Source of the DNA: Isoetes taiwanensis
Lineage: Eukaryota > Streptophyta > Lycopodiopsida > Isoetales > Isoetaceae
Assembly (NCBI GenBank): GCA_021234155.1
Contig: JAJEKV010000044.1
Span: forward strand, 12,052,803 to 12,116,802
Reading direction: 5' to 3'
Length of the DNA: 64,000 bases
Shown: one piece after another, positions 45,986 through 57,960 of the stretch
Position numbering within the stretch: position 1 is the first letter of the stretch
Layout of the letters: the number at the start of each line of letters is the position of its first letter
Position numbers and translations under genes: made by a program
Notes under the pieces: generated by a model
Seen by the model: only the letters and a program-made list of their open reading frames with translations
Database searches by the model: none
What the model was told of the DNA's origin: nothing

Positions 45986-46945
45986 CAGGTAGGCATGAAA
46001 TAGGGCCATGCATGCTATTTGGTCACGGTCTTAAATAGAATCTGCCTAAGTGCAAGAATACTTTAGTTAAACTGACATATTATTCCCTGCAATATTATTG
46101 TTAACCTATAGGGTTGTGCAATAGCAATATAGTATATGTTGACTTAGATGCGCTATGTGGTTGATTAAGCAGAGGAACATGCTTGTCTGCTTATTATGCT
46201 TATTTCAGAGGTCCAAAGTAACGTTGCTTATGCTGGTTTATGAGTGTTCACAATGATAAATTCTCAAAAATAATACTGCTACTATATAGAGTTTTGCAAT
46301 AACGATATTCGCACATTATGCTTTAATTAACTTACTATTTTGGCAGATTTAGCATAGCTAGAGGTTTCTTTAGCATGCATGCTTAAAGTAGAGGATGTAT
46401 GCAAGTTATTTAACTAGGGCAGAGGTCCTTGGTATTTTTTGCACATAATTTCAATTGCATGTGTGCTCTCTCTATTGTGGTTTGGATTGCAAATGAGGTG
46501 AAGGGCGTTAAGCTCAAGAAACCTATAGCTTACCTGCTAGTAGCTTAGGCTCTTACCCTGATTAAGGCTAACTGTCCTTTGGTTCTACTGAAGGTAACCG
46601 GGTTTCTTGCTCCTTGGTTTGTTTTCCCATGTATTCAAGTTGGAAAAGCTATATGACATGATGACACTGAAGATATATTTACGATATCAAGTATGCTGAG
46701 TTCTATGGGATTAATCCCAAAATATTCTTAATCTTAGGGTGTTCTATTGAACTCCCCTAAAGGTAAATATGATGTATTGGACAAAATTTTAATATGATTG
46801 ACAAAACGAAATTGTTATTGGCTATAGATTGTGGTATATGTTTTTGCTTTAATAAAGCTTAACCATTCTTAAGGCTTAAGTCAAAATTACACCTGCTTTT
46901 GGCTTAAGGTCGCTTATTGACCTAAGTGGTCTTTGCAAAAGTCCA
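45986..46945 (+). repeat. Segmental duplicate, copy A (uninterrupted)
   Basis: From CAGGTAGGCATGAAATAGGG at 45986 to AAAAGTCCA at 46945 the sequence is repeated at 49506-50140 and 55111-55394. The first 635 bp align without a net length change and with about nine mismatches by eye. Copy A keeps the ten bases GTTTTCCCAT (46621-46630) that are missing at the insertion point of copy B, so it serves as the empty site. No coding frame is conserved. Confidence 0.93.
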
Positions 46946-49505
46946 TGGAAGGTAAAAAGTCCGTGGAACAGATTTTTAAAAGGTTTTTTTTCTTTAACTC
47001 AGTTCTCTAGTTATACTAAGGGCCTTAAAATGGTTAAAATACAGGTGTTTATAATTTCTTACTAATACATTCTGGATATTTATAGGAACTGACATAGTCT
47101 GGAAACGATGATTATGATACAAATAATGCATAGGCTGGAAAATCCACGGTGTAGGCTGGAAAATGCCATTGGTCTCTTTGAAAAGATGCCATTGGGCTTT
47201 TTTGAATATAATACTCTGAAAATTTTGTTGACTTTCAGCTAACATTGTATCTTGGTTTATAATGAAAATTTTGATGGCTTTCAGCTAACATTTGGATTGA
47301 TAGCTACGGCTCATACATGCTTACCTCCAAGGGAGATTTGGACTGATATCTACAGGCTGGCCTTGAAGGTGAGTCTCTCATATATATGGTTATTCTTATG
47401 CTTACGATGCTGCAGTAAACTTTAATAGTTTGATCGAGGCATTTTGCCATGGGATTATCAGTCTTACTTTGCCATTGTGCTTATGAAATCAATGAATTGC
47501 CATTGGGCTTATGAAATCTATGAATTGCCATTGGGCTATCGCAGACCATGCATGCAAGCTTTGAAGGTATTCCTCCCTTAAATTATGCATTATGTCTATT
47601 TTTCACTCAAATTCTTACTTAGCTGAGATTGAGAATAGTTGACTCTATAGACATAAGTGTTGTTTACTGAGAGTAATTGATTCTATAAAACATAGGTGGA
47701 GTAGGGCCCTTGTAGCAACAAGGCCCTACTCCCCTTCTTGCTATTATCAGGCTATATTGCTTCCTCGATATTGTCTGAGAAATGTTATAAGGGGCCCTCC
47801 ATCTACGGAAGGAGGTAGGCTTTTTTTATTATGAGTAATTATATGTATTTGCACATGGTGCAAGTTCAAATTATGCAAAGGTCCTGTGGGCATAAGGTTC
47901 AAAATACGGAGCTTTCGCCAGTTATGTTCGGCATTTGAAGCTTTTGCAAGATATGGAGTTTCTAATGATTTTCACTACTGTGGGTTTGTGGTCATGATAC
48001 GCAAAGCTTTATGTTCATTTAATATTTACGGCTCAAATTATGCAAAGGGCATGTGGTCATTAGGTTCAAAATATGGAGCTTTTGCCAGATATGTTCAGCA
48101 TTTGGACTGTTATGATGTGGAAGATATGCATGTGCACGATACATTACCCAAGGCACAAGGTGGTCTATGCTCAAAATTAGTATTTGCATAGGTCTTATTG
48201 CCATATGTTTTTCTAAATTTTTTATGAAAAGGTATTATTTCTACCTTGGCTGGAAGTCGTGGCGTTATAATGGAAAATACTAAGGTAAAGCGTATTTAAA
48301 ACCTAATTCTTGAACTGCACTGCACGAATAGACATGATGAACGACCAGACATCTGGCTGGCTACAGATTCATGGATTGATTCTCAACCATAGATGAAAGG
48401 TATGGCTCTGATCTAGCAAAGATTAGGGTTGCAAAATTTATACATAGCTCAGAAAATGGTCTAATATTGATTTGTCATAAAAACCTTAACTAGGACGCTC
48501 AGATTTAGTTATATGGGTTGAAAGAACCCTAATTAGGGTAGTTTCATGTAAGGCATGCAGCCGATCTGATGAAGAGACAATAGATCTCATATTCTACTCA
48601 AGATTTTGACCTCTGCATTATTTGTTTGGTTGTAATAGCTGATGGCTGAGGGCATTCGATGTTAGGCATGCGACCTATGACAGGAAGAGAATTACAGATG
48701 AGCTATCAAGAGATTATAGGAAGAAAAATTATCTCAGCTCCGTAAAAGATTTGCTACATCAGGGCTTTAAATCTGTGATGAGAATGACCAGGGTAAATTT
48801 TGAGATGATCATTCAGCACCTGCTACAAGCAATCTTATAATGAGTGAAAGAATGAAGGCAACAGTAACAAGAAAAGTGTATTAATACTGTGCAATCAGAT
48901 GCAATTTCGCTGGGATAAACACGATATTTATGGTGCTAGTGGAAATGACGGTCTCTACAAAGTGGCATGGTTGGAGGCATTGATGCACGCAACAAGCTCC
49001 TCTCAGGTCTGAATAATTTTTATTGATCACTTGTCCACACATGCAGATAGCTCATAATCCATTTGTCCATTTCATTATGTTCCTATCTTTCATTTTGCTA
49101 TTGCATTGGCTTAGCTATGATTTGTTATCTGAATATGCATGCTACTGCAGTTTGTAAGTTACTTAGCTGATCTGATTCTAATTATTAACATGATGAGTAT
49201 TTGATGCTTGAAGATTGCAACTCATATAGAGTGTTTGCGTAGTTTGACTCTGCTATAACCAGGAAATCTGATAAAGACCAGGGTTATGTGCATTGCAATA
49301 ATAATCGAATTTAGATTTGTGCTTATATTGCATATCTGATTTCAATACCTTCATACGAATTACTTTCAAGGCATGGAATCGTATTATCCTAATTCTGTTC
49401 ACAGGCTATATATATGCTTTTTTACGCTGGATCACAGATTAAGAATGCACCATATTTCTGCATGGGTTAAGTTGCACAGACAGATACTTGACTAAAGGCA
49501 TATGG
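46946..49505. other. No gene, small tandem repeats
   Basis: GCCATTG(T/G)GCTTATGAAATC recurs with a 28 bp period at 47471, 47499 and partly 47527. A 167 bp unit (TCAAATTATGCAAAG...GGTTCAAAATA(C/T)GGAGCTTT) occurs at 47866 and 48033. Otherwise the sequence is AT-rich with short frames, and no exon series or element ends were seen. Confidence 0.5.
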
Positions 49506-50140
49506 CAGGTAGGCATGAAATAGGGCCATGCATGCTATTTGGTCACAGTCTTAAATAGAATCTGTCTAAGTGCAAGAATACTTTAGTTAAACTGACATAT
49601 TATTCCCTGAAATATTATTGTTAACCTATAGGGTTGTGCAATAGCAATATAGTATATGTTGACTTAGATGTGCTATGTGGTTGATTAAGCAGAGGAACAT
49701 GCTTGTCTGCTTATTATGCTTATTTCAGAGGTCCAAAGTAACGTTGCTTATGCTGGTTTATGAGTGTTCACAACGATAAATTCTCAAAAATAATACTGCT
49801 ACTATATAGGGTTTTGCAATAACGATATTCGCACATTATGCTTTAATTAACTTACTATTTTGGCAGAGTTAGCATAGCTAGAGGTTTCTTTAGCATGCAT
49901 GCTTAAAGTAGAGGATGTATGCAAGTTATTTAACTAGGGCAGAGGTCCTTGGTATTTTTTGCACATAATTTGAATTGCATGTGTGCTCTCTCTATTGTGG
50001 TTTGGATTGCAAATGAGGTGAAGGGCGTTAAGCTCAAGAAACCTATAGCTTACCTGCTAGTAGCTTAGGCTCTTACCCTGATTAAGGCTAACTGTCCTTT
50101 GGTTCTACTGCAGGTAACCGGGTTTCTTGCTCCTTGGTTT

Positions 50141-53100
50141 CACTACAAGGGATAGTCGACCTTCAACGACGTCCAGAGGTCGTTGAACGACGTCGAATCA
50201 TCGAGAACACGGCGCCGGCGCCGTTTAACACGTAGCCGACGCGTCCACCATGCCCGCGGGCATGATGTCGGGCGCCACCCGGGTAAGTGCATGTCGTGCA
50301 CGCACAAAACGCCGTTTAACGCCGCCTGCGGACTGGCGTGGGCATCCAAATAGCGTGGCTTTTGCCGACATGCCGCTGTACCGCACGCCAATGTAGGCCA
50401 ACTTTCAAAATTTTCGGTTAAGGTTTAGATCAAAGAGTTTGCGATGAACGGTCCCGGCACACTGTTGTTGGGCAAATGAAAGCCGCACACTTGCCCAAGT
50501 CAAACAAGACCAGGAGCTTGCAAGGCCTCCTCATTAGAGGGAGAGTCCGAACCCCGTGAGGCGAGCCCCAAGAAACATCCCGAGGCGCTCTTTCCGGCAC
50601 TCACGGGGTCAGACGCTAAAGACCACACTCCCGATCTCTTGCTCCCCTATCCGGCCGCTGAATCCCTTTGTTCAAGGGCCCTAGTTCGAGAAGGTCCAAA
50701 AAATCCAACATCCGTCCGGGAGAACATATCAAACCGCTGCCGCCCCTGCGGGCGGCAAGTAGAAACCAAAGTGTTTTGTCGTTCGGACATTATGAGGTTC
50801 TGAAATGGCGATTCGACTTCGCCACATCGTCCTAATGCCAAAATTACCCTAGAGACCAAGTCACATGGTCAGTTTTGCAAAGAAAGAAACACTTTTGCCC
50901 TACATTGCGATGTTCGCTGACCCACCTCCTAGGCCAAATTGACTACGAAAGTGTGTTGCACATGAGATAGTTTGGCGCTTCTTCGAAGGGGTGGGCTTCG
51001 CCACAAAACTTGGTCCCTAGGGCAATGTCGACGTTTTGAGTCCATTGGAGATGATCATGGTTCCGGAGAGGGAAAGCGTCCCGTCCGCCGCCAGTGGCCT
51101 TCGGGAGAGGACTTTCGGGATAAGTCTGCTTCCGGTGGTTTTAGGGTCCGTGCTCGCGTCAACACCCCCTCTACATCAAAAACACACGCGCAAGGTCCTA
51201 GTCGAATCGACAAGGATAGAGCCTCCGAAATGTAAACCCTATGAGTTGCCAGGTTCTAGCAGGGTTTGCATTTTGGGTGCCGAGTTTTGGTCTTTTGCAC
51301 TTGAGCCTTAGCCGATAAGATGCAGTTGAGAACGCGAAGCAAGGGGAACTGACGGAATCGAATTTGGATCTATACTCCTCCCGCTAGGCGCTTAGAAGTA
51401 AAGGGCGCCTTTGCGCGAGAGTAAGACATTCATAAATTCGTAATTAATGCATAGTACGAAATTAAATTATGATTTTTTGTCAGCTGGCTTCCTAAGTCAT
51501 CGCCAACATATAGGCCAACTTTCAAAATTTTCGGTTAAGGTTTAGATCAAAGAGTTTGCATTAGAACGGTCCTGCAGCTTTGTTGTTGGGCCGAGCCGGG
51601 CACACTTGCCCAAGTCAAACAAGGCCGAGGAGCTTGCAAGGCCTCCTCATTAGAGGGAGAGTCCAACCCCGTGAGGCGAGCCCCAAGAAACATCCCGAGG
51701 CACCTTTCTTTCTCGGCAAATACCGGGGTCGTGACGCTAAAGACCACACTCCCGATCTCGGTTCCCCTATCCTACCGTTGAATCCCTTTGTTCAAGGGCC
51801 CTAGTTCGAAAGGTCCAAAAATCCAACATCCGTCCGGAGTACATATCAAACCGCTGAAGCGCCCCATGGGGCGACAGTAGAGAAACCAAAGTGTTTTGTC
51901 GTTCGGACATTAGGAGGTTCAAATGGCGATTCGACTTAAGCCACATCGTCCTGGAATGCCAAAATTACCCTAGGGACCAAGTTAGACGGTCGGTTTGCAA
52001 AAGAAAGAAACACTTACGCCCTACATTGTAGTATTCAAAGCAGCCCACCTCCTAGGCCAATTGACTACGAGTGTGTTGCACATGAGATAGTTTGGCGCTT
52101 CTTGAGAAGGGTGGGCTTCGACCACAAAACTTGGTCCCTAAGGCAATGTCGACGTTTTGAGTCCATTGGCGAGAGATGATCATGGTTCCGGGAGAGGGAA
52201 GTTGCCCGTCGTCGCCGCCAGGCATTTGGGAGAGGACTTTTGGGGTAAATCGCCCGGGGTGGTTTTAGGGTCCGTGCTTCAAGGCCAACACCCCCTCTAC
52301 ATCAAGACACTGCAAGGTCCTAGTCGATCGACAAGGATAGAGCCTCAAACGTAAATCCTATGAGTTGCCGTGTTCTAGCGTGGTTTGCATTTTGGGTGCC
52401 GAAGTTTTGGTCTTTTGCACTTGGGCCTTAGCCGATAAGATGCATTGAGAACGCCGGGCAAGGGGAACCGGCGGAATCGAGTTTGGATCTATACTCCTCC
52501 CGTTGTGGCGGTTAGAAGTAAAGGGCGCTTTTGCAGTAGCAAGACATTCATAAATTCGTAATTAATGCATAGTACCTAAATTAAATTATGATTTTTTTGT
52601 CACCGGCTTCCTAAGTCATCGCCAACATATAGGGCAACTTTCAAAATTTTCTTAAGGTTTAGATCAAAGAGTTTGCATTAGAACGGTCCCGAGCAGCATT
52701 GTTGTTGGGCAGTAAAGCCGGCACACTTGCCCAAGTCAAACAAGGCCAAGAGTTTGCAAGGCCTCCTCATTAGAGGGAGAGTCCAACCCCGGAGGCGAGC
52801 CCCAAGAAACATCCCGAGGCGACCTTTCTTTGCTCCCACGGGGCCGTGCGCTAAAGACCACACTCCCGATCTCGTTCCCCTATCCGACCGTTGAATCCTT
52901 TGTTCAAGGGTCCTAGTTCGAAAGGTCCAAAAAATCCAACATCCGGCCCCGAGAACATATCAAACCCTTGGCGCCCCATGCGCGTGTTGTAGAAACCAAA
53001 GTGTTTTGTCGTTCGGACATTCATGGAGGCTCAAATGGCGATCGACTTAGCCACATCGTCCGGAATGCCAAAATTACCCTTAGGGACCAAGTTACCGCGG

Positions 53101-55110
53101 TCCGGTTTGCAAAAGGAAGAAACACTTTACGCCCTACATTGCGATTTCAGCCCACCTCCTAGGCCAATTGACTACGAGTGTGTTGCACATGAGATAGTTT
53201 TGGCTTCTTCCGAAGGGGGTGGGCTTCGGCCACAAAACTTGGTCCCTAGGGCAATGTCGACGTTCGAACCATTGGCGGAGGCGGATCGCGGTTCGGGAGA
53301 GGAAAGTTGCCCGTCGCGTCGCCCGAGGCCTTCGGAGAGGACTTTTGGGGTAAGCTGCTTCGGGTGGTTTTAGGGTCCGTGCTCTGGCAACACCCCCTCT
53401 ACATCAAGACGGTCGGTGCAAGGTCCTAGTCGAATCGACAAGGATAGAGCCTTGGCGTAAACCCATGAGTTGCCGGGTTCTAGCGGGGGTTTGCGTTTTG
53501 GATGCCGAAGTTTTGGTCTTTGCACTTGGGACATGGCCGATCACATCCGATTGAGAACGCCGAAGCAAGAGGGAACCGGACGGAATGGAGTTTGGACCTG
53601 TACTCCTCCCGTTGTGGCGCTTATAAGTCAAGGGGTCGCTTTTTGCATGAGCAAGACATTCGTGAATTAAGTAATTAATGCATAGTACGGAATTAAATTC
53701 TGATTTTTGTCGGTGCACTTCCTAAGTCATCGCCAACATACAGGCCAACTTTCAAAAATTTTCGATAAGGTTTAGATAAAATAGTTTTGCGAGAACGGTC
53801 CCGGCAGCTTTGTTGTTGGGCAAATGAAGCCGGCACACTTGCCCAAGTCAAACAAGACCAGGAGCTTGCAAGGCCTCCTCATTAGAGGGAGAGAGTCCGA
53901 ACCCCGGAGGCGAGCCCCAAGAAACATCCGGCTGACCTTTCTGGCAAATCCCGGGGCCGACGCCTAAAGACCACACTCCGGGATCTCGGTTCCCCTATCC
54001 GGCCGTTGAATCCCTTGTTCAAGGGCCCTAGTTCGAGAAGGTCCAAAAATCCAACATCCGGCCCGAGAACATATCAAACCCGACGCCCCTGCGGGCGACG
54101 GTGTAGAAACCAAAGTGTTTTGTCGTTCGGACATTAAGAGGTTCCGAAATGGCGATTCGACTTCGCCACATCGTCCGAATGCCAAAATTACCCTTAGGGA
54201 CCAAGTTACACTGGTCGGTTTGCAAAAGGAAGAAACACTTAATGCCCTACATTGCGGTATTCAGATTCGCCACCCACCCTAGGCCAATTGACTACGAAGT
54301 GTGTTGCACATGAGATAGTTTGGCGCTTCTTCGAAAGGGGTGGGGTCGCCACAAAAACTTGGTCCCTAGGGCAATGTCGACCGCTCCGAGTCCATTGGCG
54401 AGCGATCACGGTTCCTGGAGAGGGAAAGTTGCCGTCCCGTCGCCGGGGGCCTTCGGGAGAGGACTTTTGGGGTAAGCTGCTTCCGGGTGGTTTTTAGGGT
54501 CCGTGCTCTGGCGTCAACACCCCCCCTCTACATCAAGACACGGTGCAAGGTCCTAGTCGAATCTGACAAGGATAGAGCCTTCGAAACGTAAACCCTATGA
54601 GTTGCCAGGTTCTAGCAGGGTTTGCGTTTTGGGTGCCGAGTTTTGGTCTTTTGCACTTGGGACATGGCCGATCACATCCAGTTGAGAACGCGAAGCAAGG
54701 GGAACTGACGGAATGGAGTTTGGACCTGTACTCCTCCCGTTGTGGCAGTTATAAGTCAAGGGCTGCTTTTGCAGTAGCAAGACATTCGTAAATTCGTAAT
54801 TAATGCATAGTACGGAATTAAATTCTGATTTTTTGTCAGTGCACTTCCTAAGTCATCGCCAACATACAGGCCAACTTTCAAAAATTTTCGATAAGGTTTA
54901 GATAAAATAGTTTGCAGTAGAACGGTCCGGGCAGCCTGTTGTTGGGCAGCCGAGCTGGCACACTTGCCCAAGTCAAACAAGACCAGGAGCTTGCAAGGCC
55001 TCCTCATTAGAGGGGAGAGTCCGAACCCCAGGAGGCGAGCCCCAAGAAACATCCCGAGGCAGCCTTTCCTGGCAGCGCTCCCCCGGGGGGCCGTACACTA
55101 AAGACCCCGT
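50141..55110 (+). mobile_element. CACTACAAG-ended insertion (CACTA-like, non-autonomous, 3' end lost)
   Basis: The insertion begins exactly with CACTACAAGGGATAG, the classic start of plant CACTA terminal inverted repeats. It replaces the ten bases GTTTTCCCAT of the empty site seen in copy A. The first 250 bp hold repeated AACGACGTC and CGCCGTTTAAC(A/G)C motifs, like the subterminal repeats of the 6.4 kb element. The right end (AAAGACCCC before GTGTATTC) has no TTGTAGTG terminus and there is no clean 3 bp target duplication. A right-end deletion or imprecise repair probably removed them. No transposase is encoded, and the interior is almost wholly a tandem array. Confidence 0.72.
50395..55105 (+). 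repeat. Array of ~1.12 kb monomers, four full and one partial
   Basis: Anchored on AGG(C/G)CAACTTTCAAAA, monomers start at 50395, 51512, 52631, 53742 and 54868, giving lengths of about 1117, 1119, 1111 and 1126 bp. Shared blocks include CAAGTCAAACAAG(A/G)CCA, AGGCCTCCTCATTAGAGG, GTGTTTTGTCGTTCGGACAT, AATGCCAAAATTACCCT, TGTGTTGCACATGAGATAGT, GTCGAATCGACAAGGATAGA and TAAATTCGTAATTAATGCAT. Differences cluster at GC-rich blocks, where short strings are gained or lost. Open frames inside are not conserved between monomers, so no protein is supported. Confidence 0.92.
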
Positions 55111-55394
55111 GTATTCAAGTTGGAAAAGCTATACGACATGATGACACTGAAGATATATTTACGATATCAAGTATGCTGAGTTCTATGGGATTAATCCCAA
55201 AATATTCTTAATCTTAGGGTGTTCTATTGAACTCCCCTAAAGGTATTGACAAAACGAAATTGTTATTGGCTATAGATTGTGGTATACTTTTTTGCTTTAA
55301 TAAAGCTTAACCATTCTTAAGGCTTAAGTCAAAATTACGTCTGTTTTTGGCTTAAGGCTGCATATTGACCGGAAGTGGTCTTTGCAAAAGTCCA

Positions 55395-55540
55395 CTTGTA
55401 TGTTTCTTGGTTCTGTGACGGGGCTTGGTCCCCTAGAATCTGTTTGGGCTTCAGCCCTTTGGCCCGTACCATCCCATGTCCCCATGGGGTCTCTGTGGAC
55501 ATAAAAATGTTATCTTATCTTATCTTATCTTATCTTATCT

Positions 55541-55570
<30 letters not shown>
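55395..55570 (+). mobile_element. Retroelement 3' end with (TTATC)n tail
   Basis: Copy B of the duplication stops at 55394. A sequence begins that contains GGGGCTTGGTCCCCT and TCCCCATGGGGTCTC hairpin-like pairs, then GGACATAAAAATG and about twelve TTATC units (55510-55570). Unique 3' sequence plus a short simple-repeat tail is the pattern of the LINE at 29.1 kb and the SINE at 20.1 kb. No coding part or Pol III boxes were recognised, so LINE fragment and SINE remain possible. Confidence 0.5.
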
Positions 55571-55572
<2 letters not shown>

Positions 55573-55724
55573 GCTCATCTTATCTAAGCTCATATACAAT
55601 TACACAGACATTTAGCATTCTTATATCAAGTGTTCTATTTCTTTTGATTAGGCTTAAAATGTTGTTGCACATATTTCTCGATGGTTCCGAACCATCTACG
55701 CCCGATCTGGGTTGGACTTCGTTG

Positions 55725-56040
55725 AAACCTAGTGAGGTTTTTGATGAAAACCTATAGTTGGTCACATAAAACCAATCTAGGTTTACCGTAAAACTAATAT
55801 AGGTTTCCATTAAACTAGTCTAGCTTCCAAGAACCTAGTCTAGGTCTTAATTGGTTGGAGACCATTTAGAGTTTTCTTGAAATAAACTAGCCTAGGTTTC
55901 CGTCGATAAAAAACCTCTTTAGGTTTCCATTTAAAAACCCATCTAGGTTTCCTTTGCCTCCTATGTAGGTATCAATTTAGAGAACCCATCTAGGTTTCCT
56001 TAGCTTTCAACTTAAAAAATCCATCTCATGTTTCTCGAGG
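55725..56040. repeat. CTAGGTTTCC-type minisatellite
   Basis: The motif TCTAGGTTTCC, with variants CTAGTGAGG, TAGGTTTACCG and TATAGGTTTCCA, returns every 20-40 bp, often with AAACC(C/T)A(T/A)(C/T) before it. It resembles the GATTCT field at 34.8-37.1 kb in organisation but not in sequence. Confidence 0.75.
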
Positions 56041-56267
56041 CCACTCTAAATCTTTCACATTTTTTAAGGTGCACTCGAACTTAATCTATCACGCGCTTCG
56101 ATGTGCACGCGTTTTGCACCGTGACACGATGGATGGTTCATCTACGCCTCTGAAATTATTTTCGATTCTTGTCCACGATTATTTCTCTATTTCTACTGAT
56201 TTCTTGCAATTATTGTGTCCTCCATCTTCAAAATTTGTGAAAGAGCTTGTGTTCTGGCATGGATTAG

Positions 56268-56497
56268 AATCTTGAAGGCTATGGTGCTAGGTCAAGCTCT
56301 ACTGATTATTCTGTATACGACTCAGATGAAACATTGAGTGACTTTGCTTTTGTAGAGATTGCTCCAGATGCAGAGCTTGAAGACACACAAGATGAAGGTT
56401 GTGATGATGATGTAAATGTTGAGAGGATCAAGGACCTGTTTCCTCCTCCACCTCTTATCGCATCTGATGAAGGCTATGTCTTTACAGAGGTTGCATA
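56268..56497 (+). CDS. Acidic open reading frame without start codon, unidentified
   Basis: After a TAG at 56265 the frame is open for 76 codons. It reads YGARSSSTDYSVYDSDETLS, then DFAFVEIAPDAELEDTQDEG and ERIKDLFPPPPLIASDEGY, ending at a TAA. Serine-rich and acidic composition with a Pro run suggests a linker of a larger protein. A preceding frame (56069-56275) ends just before it and contains LKLFSILVHDYFS, so one frameshift could join them. It may be an exon or element fragment. No family recognised. Confidence 0.3.
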
Positions 56498-56499
56498 AT

Positions 56500-57240
56500 T
56501 ATAATTTGACGATTCATTGTGTTGTGAATTCTATCCCTCCTCCTATTGAAGATGTGCTTGCTGTAGATCCAAATTTCCTTCCTAGATATGCTTCACCTTC
56601 TTCACTAAGATTTTGAGAGACACAAGTGGTAACAAGATGGGTGTCCTTCCAACAAAAACTGCAAATGGATACTCAGGCTGAGCTGCCATTATATTAGAGG
56701 ATCTCGAATGAATCGAACTTTTGATAATGTCGGAGTCCACTCCAGGGCTTCCGTATCAAGTTCTCTTGCAAGCATCTTATTGTGCTTGTCCAAGCCCTTT
56801 GTCTCGATGCAAACATCTTCTAGCCGCAGAGTACTTCCTTGCAAGGCATTATCCTCATATTTATGGACAGTTGCATCCAACGGGAGAAGCAACTGGATGT
56901 GTTAGGGATGAATACGAGAAGCAAGGGCCTGCAAATAATGTTGGAACTAAGTATCAACATGTGTTATTGTTGGAAGTTGCATATATAAATGTTTAAGGTC
57001 AAGTAAAAACACATGCTAGGACATTATCCCGGCAACACCGGGCACACGTTTACTATTTCATCCCTATCATCAAATTCGCAGATGAGTGCACCCCTGCCAT
57101 GTGGCTTTGTATTGTTCTCCTAAAGTAAATAAAGTCTATTTTTTATCCGTTAAAAGAAAAATCCCTATGATCATTTTTTTCTAACATGCGGTTATATACA
57201 AGGTAATCAAAAGTGCTTTGGTCTAGTTTTTGTTTTTTTC
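56500..57240. other. No gene supported
   Basis: A frame at 56721-56996 includes CKHLLAAEYFLARHYPHIYG but has no matching neighbours and is not recognised. The rest is AT-rich and non-coding. Confidence 0.35.
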
Positions 57241-57960
57241 TCTCTCTCTAGCGCCTTGCTCTTGCCCACATTCTTCTTGTGCTTTGGTCTAGTTTTTGTT
57301 TTTTTTTCTCTCTCTAGCGCCTTGCTCTTGCCCACATTCTCTCTCTAAGCCTTGCTCTTGCCCACATTCTCTTTTTTTTTTTTCTCTCTCTCTAGCGCCT
57401 TGCTCTTGCCCACATTCTCTCTCGCGCCTTGCTCTTGCCCTTGCCACATTCTCTCTCTAGCACCTTGCTCTTGCTCACATTCTCTCTCTAGCGCCTTGCT
57501 CTTGCTCACATTCTCTCTTGCTCTTGCTCTTGCTCTTGCTCTTGCGTCTTGCCCACATTCTCTCTGTAGCTCTCTTTTGCTCACATTCTCTCTCTAGCCT
57601 TCTCTTACCTTCTTCCTCTCCCCCCTTTCTTTCCACTATCTCCCTATCCCTACCCCTACCCCTACCCCTACCCCTACACTCTAAGCCCTTGCTCTTGCCC
57701 ACATTCTCTCTCTAGCCTTGCTCTTGCCCACATTCTCTCTCTAAGCGCCTTGCTCTTGCCCACATTCTCTCTCCTAAGCTTGCTCTTGCTCTTGCTCTTG
57801 CTCTTGCTCTTGCTCTTGCTCTTGCTCCTTGCCCACATTCTCTCTGTAGCTCTCTTTTGCTCACATTCTCTCTCTAGCCTTCTCTTACCTTCTTCCTCTC
57901 CCCCTTTCTTTCCACTATCTCTCTACCCCTACCCCTACCCCTGCATTCTATCTAGCCTTC
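57240..57960. repeat. CT-rich minisatellite with (CTCTTG)n and (CCCCTA)n runs
   Basis: Units like AGCGCCTTGCTCTTGCCCAC followed by ATTCTCTCTCT repeat about every 33-40 bp. Inside are (CTTGCT)n runs near 57508-57543 and 57778-57826, and (CCCCTA)n runs at about 57650-57675 and 57922-57945. A larger duplication of the block CTCTGTAGCTCTCTTTTGCT to CTTTCCACTATCTC occurs near 57560 and 57842. Long Leu/Ser/Pro and Arg/Glu frames here are read-through of the repeat. Confidence 0.92.

Larger units (their letters stand above)
49506..55394 (+). repeat. Segmental duplicate, copy B, split by an insertion
   Basis: Copy B matches copy A in two parts, 49506-50140 and 55111-55394. The right part lacks about 29 bp present in copy A (around 46765-46795). 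It ends at AAAAGTCCA, exactly where a separate retroelement-like tail begins. The central 4,970 bp insertion is described separately. High identity of the two copies implies a recent duplication and a still more recent insertion. Confidence 0.92.

Noticed and set aside
50972-54800. Frames inside the 1.1 kb monomers
   Set aside because: Equivalent positions in the other monomers are frameshifted, and no frame is preserved across the array.
50395-55105. Array considered as CRISPR or rDNA spacer
   Set aside because: Monomers are 1.1 kb direct copies without spacers, and no rRNA sequence was recognised.
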